Of a DNA stretch of 13,286 bases, positions 1 through 6,193 are shown piece by piece. A program made the position numbers and the translations under genes. The DNA is taken from assembly GCA_023250775.1 (NCBI GenBank), contig JAHFAA010000055.1, positions 1 to 13,286 on the forward strand. Reading direction: 5' to 3'. Source of the DNA: Bdellovibrionales bacterium. Lineage in GTDB: Bacteria; Bdellovibrionota; Bacteriovoracia; Bacteriovoracales; Bacteriovoracaceae. Every line of letters starts with the position of its first letter. Position 1 is the first letter of the stretch. A model generated the notes under the pieces. That model did no database searches and was not told the DNA's origin. It saw nothing but the letters and a program-made list of their open reading frames with translations.

Positions 1-1
1 A

Positions 2-847
2 TTTGAAGAGATCCGTGAAAGGGCGCTTAAAATTTCTGAATATTGTCATAAATTCAATTTACCGATTTCAGATTCTTTGACCCCGGACAAGTTGAATGTC
101 ACGATCGAACGTGCTGTTCAGATGTTCATCAAAAATAATAAAATTGAAGTAATTGGAACTGAGAGCAAGGGGCACGTCTTTTACTCCATCAAAAAAGACA
201 CCCGCATGGAACTTCTTTATTTCAAAAATATGATTTTGCACCACTTTTTGGTTCCCTGGATTATCAACTCTGCCTGGCTGGGACTTTTTACAGGGCGAAT
301 TACAACCAAAACTGATCTGGGTAAGCATTTTCTTAAGTTACGGGCGCAGCTGAAGTATGAGTTTTATCTTCCCACGGTGAAAGAGCTCTTTTTAGATGCC
401 CTTACCATTATTTCGGCCTCCGTAGGCCGAGAGGTAAAAGATCTCGAGGACTGCCTGACCCTCAGTCACAAAGATTTGTACCTGTTGGTGAAAGATATCG
501 GCGTTTTTTCCCGTTGTGTGAATTATCTGTTAGAGGGGTATTACATTGGTGCTTTAGCCGTGAAGGCCATGTATATGCAGGAAAAACAAGGAATCAAAGC
601 AGAGGCCTACTTAAAGAAATGTCGCGATGTCTTTGAGACGGAAATGGCCCTCGGTAGAGTCATTAAGTTCGCTGAAAGTTTTTCTCATCCTGTCGCCCGA
701 AATGCGTTGAAGTATTTAGAAAATCAAAAGATTTTAACCCATACAGGTGGGCCCTATATGGTGACCGATGTGGCGAAGCTCGATCAACTCTTAATCGACC
801 TTGAACTCCAATTGACCCAACACATGAAATTCCAAGTGCCCCTATGA
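2..847 (+). CDS. plsB: Glycerol-3-phosphate acyltransferase PlsB-like, C-terminal part (5'-truncated by window edge)
   Basis: The frame is open from base 2, so the gene starts upstream of the window. What is visible is about 281 residues ending at a TGA. The segment containing YFKNMILHHFLVPWIINSAW resembles the region of PlsB that follows the acyltransferase domain (in the E. coli protein: a Tyr-Arg-Asn stretch, then a hydrophobic 'HMLVLP' helix, then a 'LYPMLKAELF' block, here 'LRAQLKYEFYLP'). The catalytic HX4D block would lie before the window and cannot be checked. PlsB puts the first acyl chain on sn-glycerol-3-phosphate at the inner membrane, opening phospholipid synthesis. A TTG at base 77 can be read as a start, but the frame continues upstream through residues that fit the family, so I treat the gene as partial. 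A probable terminator follows about 40 bases after the stop. The family call rests on remembered similarity of the C-terminal region only. Confidence 0.7.
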   Translation, partial: FEEIRERALKISEYCHKFNLPISDSLTPDKLNVTIERAVQMFIKNNKIEVIGTESKGHVFYSIKKDTRMELLYFKNMILHHFLVPWIINSAWLGLFTGRITTKTDLGKHFLKLRAQLKYEFYLPTVKELFLDALTIISASVGREVKDLEDCLTLSHKDLYLLVKDIGVFSRCVNYLLEGYYIGALAVKAMYMQEKQGIKAEAYLKKCRDVFETEMALGRVIKFAESFSHPVARNALKYLENQKILTHTGGPYMVTDVAKLDQLLIDLELQLTQHMKFQVPL

Positions 848-886
848 GCTTGCGAGTAACATTTACTTATGCTGTTTGGACAGATC

Positions 887-920
887 ATGCGGAACAGTGT
901 ACGTTCTGTGTGTTTTTCTT
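887..920 (+). terminator. Probable intrinsic terminator after plsB
   Basis: ATGCGGAAC (887-895) can pair with GTTCTGTGT (903-911) around a 7-base loop: nine pairs, three of them G-U. The run GTTTTTCTT (912-920) follows at once. The stem is weak for its length but the layout is right, and it lies between the plsB stop and the infC promoter. Confidence 0.5.
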
Positions 921-929
921 GCCTTAGGA

Positions 930-958
930 TTGACGAGAATCAGACTTGGGCCTAAATT
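930..958 (+). promoter_or_regulatory. Probable sigma-70 promoter for infC-rpmI-rplT
   Basis: TTGACG (930-935, five of six consensus bases) is followed after 17 bases by TAAATT (953-958, four of six). Transcription would begin near base 965, giving an infC leader of about 30 bases. That is too short for a large regulatory leader of the L20 type seen in Firmicutes. Confidence 0.5.
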
Positions 959-984
959 TTAGTTGAGAATGATAAGAATATCAC

Positions 985-990
985 AGGGGG
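985..990 (+). promoter_or_regulatory. Ribosome binding site that fixes the infC start
   Basis: AGGGGG lies six bases before ATA at 997. An in-frame TAA at 991-993 rules out any start further upstream. Between 994 and 1105 the frame has no ATG, GTG or TTG, so this site is the main evidence for initiation at ATA. Confidence 0.65.
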
Positions 991-996
991 TAATTT

Positions 997-1722
997 ATAA
1001 GAGATTTTCGTGAAAAAGATGGTCAAGCGGGTTTTTCCGGCGGCCCAAAAAGAAAAGAACAGGGCCCAAGAATTAATCATCAAATTCGTGTTCCTGAAGT
1101 CCGTTTGATTGGTGAAGATGGACATCCTTATGGAATTGTTTCCATGGATGAGGCGAGAAAAATTGCCGAAGGTTTAGGCGTCGATTTAATAGAGATTTCT
1201 CCCAATGCTGTCCCTCCTGTCGTCAAGGCGATTGATTACGGAAAGTATAAATATACTCTTCAGAAAAAAATCAATGAGGCCAAGAAGAAGCAAGTTGTTG
1301 TTTTACTCAAAGAAATTCAATTCAGACCTAATATAGATATTCATGATATCGAGACCAAGGTTCGTCACGCCGAAAAGTTTTTGTCCAACGGGGACAAAAT
1401 CAAATTGGTGATGCAGTTTCGAGGGCGAGAAATGGCCTACAAAGACCTTGGAATGGAAAAATTTCATAAGATTATCAAAATGATTGAGGCCCTCGGTGGA
1501 CTGTTAGAATCCCCACCTAAGTTTATGGGGAATCGCGTTTTTGCCATGATTAGCCCCGATAAAAAGGTTGTTGCAAAGCCAACTAAGTCTGGATCTGATG
1601 TACGACGGAACGCTGACGGTACAGAGAGTGACCACGATGACAAGGCCGAAAAAGACGACGAAGGGGACAGTGTTAAAAAGAAAACTGTTGAAGGACAGGA
1701 GATCAGTTCCCCCAATTCTTAA
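997..1722 (+). CDS. infC: Translation initiation factor IF-3 with ATA start and acidic C-terminal tail
   Basis: IF3 binds the 30S subunit, keeps it apart from 50S and checks start codon and initiator tRNA. The protein is 241 residues, against about 180 in E. coli. Residues 25-40 (RINHQIRVPEVRLIGE) are the classic IF3 N-terminal signature, so the TTG at 1105, which lies inside it as Leu37, cannot be the true start. The N-domain spans about 25-90, a Lys-rich linker follows, and the C-domain ends near residue 190. Residues 195-241 form a hydrophilic Asp/Glu/Lys tail not needed for the fold. ATA at 997 is preferred because of the AGGGGG site six bases upstream. Rare start codons (ATT, ATC, ATA) are known for infC and let IF3 repress its own translation. 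Myxococcus xanthus IF3 (Dsg) is a known case with both a rare start and a long tail. Heads the infC-rpmI-rplT cluster. Confidence 0.93.
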   Translation: MRDFREKDGQAGFSGGPKRKEQGPRINHQIRVPEVRLIGEDGHPYGIVSMDEARKIAEGLGVDLIEISPNAVPPVVKAIDYGKYKYTLQKKINEAKKKQVVVLLKEIQFRPNIDIHDIETKVRHAEKFLSNGDKIKLVMQFRGREMAYKDLGMEKFHKIIKMIEALGGLLESPPKFMGNRVFAMISPDKKVVAKPTKSGSDVRRNADGTESDHDDKAEKDDEGDSVKKKTVEGQEISSPNS

Positions 1723-1754
1723 GAAGTCCCAACGTTAGAATCATTTTTAAGTAA

Positions 1755-1774
1755 GTGGGCCATTTACGGCCCAT
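1755..1774 (+). repeat. GC-rich hairpin between infC and rpmI
   Basis: TGGGCC (1756-1761) pairs perfectly with GGCCCA (1768-1773) around a six-base loop, with a G-U pair (1755/1774) below. No U-run follows, so it is not a standard terminator. It starts about 32 bases after the infC stop and could stabilise the upstream mRNA or cause partial attenuation. Confidence 0.45.
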
Positions 1775-1791
1775 ATGTTGTAATGTATAAG
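1763..1791 (+). promoter_or_regulatory. Possible internal promoter for rpmI-rplT
   Basis: TTTACG (1763-1768, four of six) lies 17 bases before TATAAG (1786-1791, five of six). It would give a leader of about 47 bases before rpmI. It overlaps the hairpin at 1755-1774. A chance match is quite possible in this AT-rich gap. Confidence 0.3.
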
Positions 1792-1844
1792 TTCCGCTCA
1801 ATTCGTTGAAACTGTTCATATTTGATATTTTGAGGAGAAAGGCC

Positions 1845-2042
1845 ATGCCAAAAATGAAAACCAAAAGGGCTGCAGCCAAACGTTTTAGTAAAACTGGCAG
1901 TGGTAAAATTAAGCGTACAAAGGCCTTTGGGGGACATCTTCTCGAAGGACGTTCTAAGAAAGCAAAGAAACGTGCCCATAAAGCGGGTTATGTTCACAGT
2001 GCCAACTTGTATCAAGTTGAGCGAATGCTGATTAATTCATAA
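1845..2042 (+). CDS. rpmI: 50S ribosomal protein L35
   Basis: A 65-residue, strongly basic protein starting MPKMKTKRAAAKRF, the standard L35 opening, followed by a TGSGKIKR segment. L35 is a small late-assembling component of the large subunit. The length matches the family (64-66). The start is set by GAGGAG at 1832-1837, seven bases before the ATG. The reading frame is open further upstream to a TTG at 1806, but those residues are not part of L35. It sits between infC and rplT, the order found in most bacteria. Confidence 0.97.
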   Translation: MPKMKTKRAAAKRFSKTGSGKIKRTKAFGGHLLEGRSKKAKKRAHKAGYVHSANLYQVERMLINS

Positions 2043-2045
2043 TTC

Positions 2046-2057
2046 AGGCCTAGGCCT
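2046..2057 (+). repeat. 12-bp perfect palindrome after rpmI
   Basis: AGGCCTAGGCCT begins three bases after the rpmI stop and is its own reverse complement. A second weak pairing, CCGGG (2078-2082) with CCCGG (2103-2107), lies between it and the rplT ribosome binding site. Either could shape the L35-L20 mRNA, but nothing here proves it. Confidence 0.4.
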
Positions 2058-2126
2058 TGAAGAAATTTATAAACTGACCGGGTTATATAAGTGGAGCATC
2101 CCCCCGGCGTTTCCAGGAGATAAGAT

Positions 2127-2471
2127 ATGTCACGTGCTAAGCGAGGGTTTAAGGCGAGAAGAAGAAGAAACAGAGTTTTCCGCAAGGCCAAAGGATTCCA
2201 TTTTGATCGCGGGATCAAATTTCGCCATACAGTGCAGACAGTTGTCCGCGCTCTTCATTATGCCTATGTTGGTCGCAAGCAGTTTAAACGTAATATGCGC
2301 AAGCTGTGGATCGTGCGGATTAATGCGGCGTGCCGTGTGTTCGATTTAAGCTATTCTAAATTTATAAATTTATTGAAAACCAAAAACGTAGAATTGAATC
2401 GTAAGATGCTGGCCGAGCTAGCTGCCACAGATCTTGATGCATTCAAGTCCGTTGTTGATTCGGTTCGATAG
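2127..2471 (+). CDS. rplT: 50S ribosomal protein L20
   Basis: A 114-residue basic protein with the L20 blocks RAKRGFKARRRR at the start, KLWIVRINAACR (about 78-89), YSKFINLLK and ELNRKMLAELA. L20 binds 23S rRNA early in 50S assembly and in several bacteria also represses its own operon by binding the mRNA. It is a few residues shorter than the usual 117-119. The usual N-domain 'KGYYGARS' block reads KGFHFDRG here, a mild divergence. AGGAGA at 2115-2120 lies six bases before the ATG. The stop is only five bases from the convergent metalloprotease stop, with no recognisable terminator between them. Confidence 0.96.
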   Translation: MSRAKRGFKARRRRNRVFRKAKGFHFDRGIKFRHTVQTVVRALHYAYVGRKQFKRNMRKLWIVRINAACRVFDLSYSKFINLLKTKNVELNRKMLAELAATDLDAFKSVVDSVR

Positions 2472-2476
2472 ATTTT

Positions 2477-3349
2477 TCAAAAAGATACTCGGTGTTCGCT
2501 GGTTCGCTTCCCATTGATGAAGTGAACACAGCGACCGTCGGATCGTAGTTCAAAACGACCTTCAATCACCTCTGATTCCTGAGATGAAGAAACTGCGCCT
2601 GATCGAAGATTGGAGCTAGCTGACGCATTTAATCTTTGGGTTTGTTGTATCCCGTAATTTTGTTCCAGTTTGGCAATATCTGCAGAGTAGAGTTGTCTCT
2701 CCGTTTCATAACTTCCAAGCGAAGGCCTCATGACGGATTCGTATGTGGAATATTCATGGCGAAGTCCAATAAAATGTCCCATCTCATGCAGAAGCACTGA
2801 AGGCAGATCATAGCGAGTAAAATCATTCGGATCTGAGCTAAATGAATAGTCGTGATAGTTCAAGATGATGTCGGCGTGTTGAAGCTCAATATATTGACCA
2901 CTCGCTGTTGTTCGACGGATTCCAAAAAATTGGGTGATTGCCAAGGCACCATCTCCAACCTCAGCAAACCAAGTATCCGCTTTATAAATTCCCATTTCAT
3001 CATCGAAGTAAGATACCAGTTGAGCTTTTTGTCGATTGGCCACTGTGGTAATAGGGAGGGCAAAAAAAGTTTTGCCTGGAAGGGCGCCATTCCATTCAAG
3101 GGCCGCATCAGTGTAACCATTATTTCCGTCACCATAGTCTAAGTCGGGGGCTACAGCGCTTGAAATTTTGAGGGAAAGTCCATTTACGAGCTGAGCATCG
3201 GCCCATCGTAAGGGAATATCTTCTCCACTACCGTAAGGAGAGTAGGAGCGGGCCTTGAAAGTTACATTCGGTGCAGAATCCTGCTTGCACCCTGAAAAGC
3301 TGAGGAGCAAGAGGATTAGGACTGCTGAAAAAGAAGTTTGTTTCTTCAT
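2477..3349 (-). CDS. Matrixin-like zinc metalloprotease, predicted lipoprotein
   Basis: 290 residues. Residues 1-20 are a lipoprotein signal peptide ending LSFSG before Cys21, so the protein is probably lipid-anchored on the cell surface or in the periplasm. Residues 188-198 read HEMGHFIGLRH, an exact HExxHxxGxxH metzincin zinc site: His188, His192 and His198 bind zinc and Glu189 is the catalytic base. Met207 in the following VMRPS is a good Met-turn. This layout fits the M10/matrixin group. The segment before it (about 25-180) looks like the rest of the catalytic domain; I see no cysteine-switch propeptide. The tail after about 235 is Ser-rich and hydrophilic with one Cys near 274. The ATG at 3349 has only a poor ribosome binding site, but the signal peptide fixes the start. 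It lies 62 bases behind the transaldolase gene on the same strand. The substrate is unknown. Confidence 0.85.
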   Translation of the reverse strand: MKKQTSFSAVLILLLLSFSGCKQDSAPNVTFKARSYSPYGSGEDIPLRWADAQLVNGLSLKISSAVAPDLDYGDGNNGYTDAALEWNGALPGKTFFALPITTVANRQKAQLVSYFDDEMGIYKADTWFAEVGDGALAITQFFGIRRTTASGQYIELQHADIILNYHDYSFSSDPNDFTRYDLPSVLLHEMGHFIGLRHEYSTYESVMRPSLGSYETERQLYSADIAKLEQNYGIQQTQRLNASASSNLRSGAVSSSQESEVIEGRFELRSDGRCVHFINGKRTSEHRVSF

Positions 3350-3391
3350 ATCTGACTGTACTTGTCGGATATTTTGAAGAAAACCTGACTT

Positions 3392-3411
3392 CTTTTATTT
3401 CTAAATAAAAG
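3392..3411 (-). repeat. AT-rich inverted repeat behind the transaldolase gene
   Basis: CTTTTATTT (3392-3400) and AAATAAAAG (3403-3411) are perfect inverted copies around two bases, directly next to the transaldolase stop. The stem is almost all A-T and no U-run follows on the minus strand, so it is a poor terminator. It may mark an mRNA end or a protein binding site. Confidence 0.35.
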
Positions 3412-4056
3412 TTATTTCTTTGAGCGGTTGAAATCTTCTAAAAACTGGGCCAACCCCTTGTCAGTTAAGGGATGTTTGTAGAGCGCTTTCAAAACCGAAA
3501 AAGGCATTGTCCCGACATCAGCTCCCGCCAGTGCGGCATCACGGACATGCATCGGATGACGGATGGAGGCGGCCAAAATTTGGGTTTCGAAGCCATAATT
3601 GTCGAAGATGGTGCGCATTTCTCGAATGAGTCCTACACCGTCTTGGGAAACATCATCCAAGCGACCGATAAAGGGTGATACATAGGTGGCCTGGGCCTTG
3701 GCGGCCAGGAGCGCTTGAACAGGAGAAAAACACAAGGTCACATTGGTTTTGATTCCTTGTCGAGACAAGATCTTACAGGCGGCGATCCCTGGTTCGGTTA
3801 AAGGTAATTTAATGACTACGTTGGGATGGATGGTCGATAATTCTTCCGCCTCTCGCAGCATGCCTTTTAAGTCCATGGAAATAACTTCGGCGGAAATTGG
3901 GCCATCGATGATCGAGGTAATTTCTTTGATGACGTCCTTTTGTGTGCGGCCGGTTTTGGCAATCAGAGAAGGGTTGGTGGTCACACCATCAACAATTCCC
4001 CATTCAGAAGCCATTCTAATTTCCTCAACAATGCCTGTATCTAGAAAAAAAATCAT
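3412..4056 (-). CDS. tal: Transaldolase, small (TalC/MipB, fructose-6-phosphate aldolase-like) type
   Basis: 214 residues, the normal length of the short transaldolase family. It moves a dihydroxyacetone unit between sugar phosphates in the non-oxidative pentose phosphate pathway. The N-terminus MIFFLDTG and GVTTNPSLIAK (24-34) are family hallmarks. Lys83 in VVIKLPLT is the Schiff-base lysine, aligning with Lys85 of E. coli FSA. Two residues separate true transaldolases from fructose-6-phosphate aldolases: here Glu57 (Gln59 in FSA) and Phe129 (Tyr131 in FSA), both of the transaldolase kind. The GTG at 4068 gives four extra residues, but GAGGTG of the ribosome binding site would then lie inside the gene. 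ATG at 4056 has that site a few bases upstream and gives the usual start. Divergent from the gene at 4177. Confidence 0.93.
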   Translation of the reverse strand: MIFFLDTGIVEEIRMASEWGIVDGVTTNPSLIAKTGRTQKDVIKEITSIIDGPISAEVISMDLKGMLREAEELSTIHPNVVIKLPLTEPGIAACKILSRQGIKTNVTLCFSPVQALLAAKAQATYVSPFIGRLDDVSQDGVGLIREMRTIFDNYGFETQILAASIRHPMHVRDAALAGADVGTMPFSVLKALYKHPLTDKGLAQFLEDFNRSKK

Positions 4057-4160
4057 TGGCCACCTCACTTAATTGGTAATTTCGATTCTGGAGCATAATT
4101 TAACGGAGTCTCTTAAATCCGTCTACCTAGATTGGGCATCATGGTGTGTATACAAAGTTC

Positions 4161-4169
4161 TGGTATAAT
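4161..4169 (+). promoter_or_regulatory. Extended -10 promoter right at the start codon
   Basis: TGGTATAAT is a perfect extended -10 (TGn plus TATAAT). Its last base is eight bases before the ATG at 4177, so transcription should start at or next to the start codon. No good -35 hexamer is visible, which extended -10 promoters do not need. Confidence 0.6.
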
Positions 4170-4176
4170 AAATTAG

Positions 4177-4968
4177 ATGAAGAATTTTATTTTTTGCTTA
4201 GGTTTATTTTTTACTACGTGTTGCGTAGGAGTCGAAGCGGCCGAGCGCGGTGGATCGCTCTCATCCGATGAAGAATTTTATAAAAATGTCGATTCATTTT
4301 ACGACTATAAAACCGATTATTCTCGTTTTCCTGGTCGTGTGAGTGATCGTGATGCTTCGGGAAATGTGGTGAAAGTTTCCACTGAAAATCGCAATGTAAA
4401 ATTTTTTAGAGCAGGCGACGCTGTAGAGTTTGAAGTCGCTAGCCAAGTAAATCTGAAAACTCCTTGTGTGGGAAATGTTCGTGATATTGAGCCAGGATAC
4501 TTTGTCATGTTTGTAAAAGATTTTTTTCCGTGCTGGGGCAAGGAAGATTATTTTCGAAGAGGGGCGCAACTCAATTTTCATGCACCCATTCTTGCAACTC
4601 GAGTTAAAGACGCCAGCGTTTATCGCGTGCTGTTGCTAAAAAGGAAACGGGATTTTTTGCGTCAGATGAATGAGATTAATCATTTCGTCTGGTCGTATGA
4701 TCAAAAAAGAGTTCAGCTTGCCGCTGAATATGACCAGGAGATTGCCGACATCGAAAGAAAAAAACAGAAGGCCTTGGAATTTATGACGGCCAAGAAGCGC
4801 GATAGTATTCTGACTCAAAAGGAACTTTCAACGCGTCTTGATCAGCTCGATAAAGACATTGATTACTATCGCATTGAAAGACACGAACTCCTCACTGATC
4901 GATGGGATCTTGATCATGATCTTGGCATTCCGGTGGGCAAACGTCCGCAGGCCATGAAAGCTGAATAA
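4177..4968 (+). CDS. Exported protein of unknown function with C-terminal coiled coil
   Basis: I do not recognise the family. The 263 residues begin with a signal peptide (MKNF, a hydrophobic stretch to about 19, then EAA with likely cleavage after Ala21 or Ala22). The middle part (about 70-150) looks beta-rich and has two cysteines, 97 and 119, that could form a disulfide. Residues about 155-240 are heavily charged and look like a long coiled coil (Lys/Glu/Gln/Leu-rich). The protein is therefore probably periplasmic or surface-bound. The ATG at 4177 is the first possible start because TAG stands directly before it in frame. There is no purine-rich ribosome binding site, and the promoter ends eight bases upstream, so the mRNA may be leaderless. 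The stop is one base from the convergent stop of the phospholipase D family gene. Confidence 0.8.
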   Translation: MKNFIFCLGLFFTTCCVGVEAAERGGSLSSDEEFYKNVDSFYDYKTDYSRFPGRVSDRDASGNVVKVSTENRNVKFFRAGDAVEFEVASQVNLKTPCVGNVRDIEPGYFVMFVKDFFPCWGKEDYFRRGAQLNFHAPILATRVKDASVYRVLLLKRKRDFLRQMNEINHFVWSYDQKRVQLAAEYDQEIADIERKKQKALEFMTAKKRDSILTQKELSTRLDQLDKDIDYYRIERHELLTDRWDLDHDLGIPVGKRPQAMKAE

Positions 4969-4969
4969 A

Positions 4970-6187
4970 CTAATCTGGGGGATTCAGTTTTGAGTGGGCC
5001 ATATAAAACGTATGGAGAATAAGACTAAATTGATACGCCAGAAAATTTCGCACTTTTAAAAATATATTTTCCTCTCGCTTTAGAGTCTCCAGGTCTAAAA
5101 CCTTCGAAGAATTCGCAGCAGTATCAAAAAAGGTGTGACGGAATTGATTCAATACCTGAGGCGCCGTAGTTTCGATATTGGCCTCGACATTAAAAAAATG
5201 CGAAGTGAAGTGAAAGTTATAGGAACCTAGGGTGAGCCATTTTTGGTCCACCATAAGCCCTTTTCCATGCAAGATATTTTTTTGAATGGCGTAAATTTTG
5301 ATTCCTTTGCTCAACAGGATTTCGAGGAAATGCAGGGACGCCCATGCGGTCCATGCAATATCGCTATGTTCTCCGATAACGATGGAAATATTAACACCAC
5401 GTCTCCGGGCACGTAAAAGTAGATGTAGGAAATATTGGTCGGGAAAAAAATAAGCACTCACAATAAGAATTTCTTCCGTGGCACTTTTGAGAGCATGAGT
5501 GATTCGTTTGGAAATATCGCGCAGACCTTTTTGACCGTCTTGAAAGATGACTCGAAAAGGAGAAGTGGGATGAAGGAAGGGAGTGGCAAATTTATAGAGC
5601 GGCGCGATCATGTGAGAGTGATGAAGTTCTAAAAGCGCCGATTCGATTTCGTACAGATGCTGGGATTCCAGATAGATTCCAAAGTCATGCCATTGATGGC
5701 CCTTTGACCCGAAATATTCTCTGCCAATGTTGAAACCACCTATGATGAGTTTGTTATGATCAAACAGATACATTTTATGGTGGGCCCGTCGTCCCGATTC
5801 AGCGAAAGAGTGATCGAAGGGAGGATTGAATTGCATCCAGTGAATTCCACTTTGAATGCAGGCATCAGTCAGGTCAGACGAGAGGAGATTTGTGCCAATA
5901 GCATCCGTCATCAAAGTTACAGACAATCCATCCTGTGCTTTTTGAACGAGAGCATTAATAATTTTTTGTCCAATCTCGTCGTCTTTTAAAATATAGACAT
6001 GAACAATGATAGACTTTTTGGCATTTTCAATCAGTCCAAGAATTCTGGGGAGCAAGAGAGCATCTGTGACAAAGAACTCGATATGTTCGGCCTCGAGATA
6101 CTGCCCATCATAGGGGAAGCGCTGGACATTGTGCTCGCGAAAGTATTTCTGTAAACGTTCTTTAAATGTTGGTTGATTGGTCATCAT
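4970..6187 (-). CDS. Phospholipase D family protein, cardiolipin synthase B-like
   Basis: 405 residues with two HKD motifs (HxKxxxxD): His136/Lys138/Asp143 followed by GGFN, and His307/Lys309/Asp314 followed by GSYN. Both are complete, so the enzyme should be active, forming a phosphohistidine intermediate. Length, absence of N-terminal membrane helices and the block around the first HKD fit ClsB-type cardiolipin synthases, which join phosphatidylglycerol to a second phospholipid at the inner membrane. Other phosphatidyl transfer or a phospholipase D is possible. A TTG (6193) touches the upstream stop. I chose ATG at 6187, with another ATG at 6184. None has a good ribosome binding site, so translation is probably coupled to the recombinase-like gene, whose stop is six bases before this ATG. 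The two genes should share a transcript. Confidence 0.85.
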   Translation of the reverse strand: MMTNQPTFKERLQKYFREHNVQRFPYDGQYLEAEHIEFFVTDALLLPRILGLIENAKKSIIVHVYILKDDEIGQKIINALVQKAQDGLSVTLMTDAIGTNLLSSDLTDACIQSGIHWMQFNPPFDHSFAESGRRAHHKMYLFDHNKLIIGGFNIGREYFGSKGHQWHDFGIYLESQHLYEIESALLELHHSHMIAPLYKFATPFLHPTSPFRVIFQDGQKGLRDISKRITHALKSATEEILIVSAYFFPDQYFLHLLLRARRRGVNISIVIGEHSDIAWTAWASLHFLEILLSKGIKIYAIQKNILHGKGLMVDQKWLTLGSYNFHFTSHFFNVEANIETTAPQVLNQFRHTFFDTAANSSKVLDLETLKREENIFLKVRNFLAYQFSLILHTFYMAHSKLNPPD

Positions 6188-6193
6188 GGCCAA

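Noticed and set aside
844..927. 27-codon ORF overlapping the plsB stop (ATGA)
   Set aside because: Despite the coupled-looking overlap, it runs through the probable plsB terminator, has odd composition and resembles nothing known.
964..983. Fur-box-like GAGAATGATAAGAATATC upstream of infC
   Set aside because: Two hexamers resemble GATAAT but the inverted third does not fit. The match is weak in an AT-rich gap and infC is not an expected Fur target.
1105..1107. TTG as the infC start
   Set aside because: It lies inside the conserved IF3 N-terminal signature and has no ribosome binding site.
2485..2524. Stem GTGTTCGCT / AGTGAACAC as a terminator after rplT
   Set aside because: The loop is about 20 bases, no U-run follows, and it lies inside the metalloprotease coding region.
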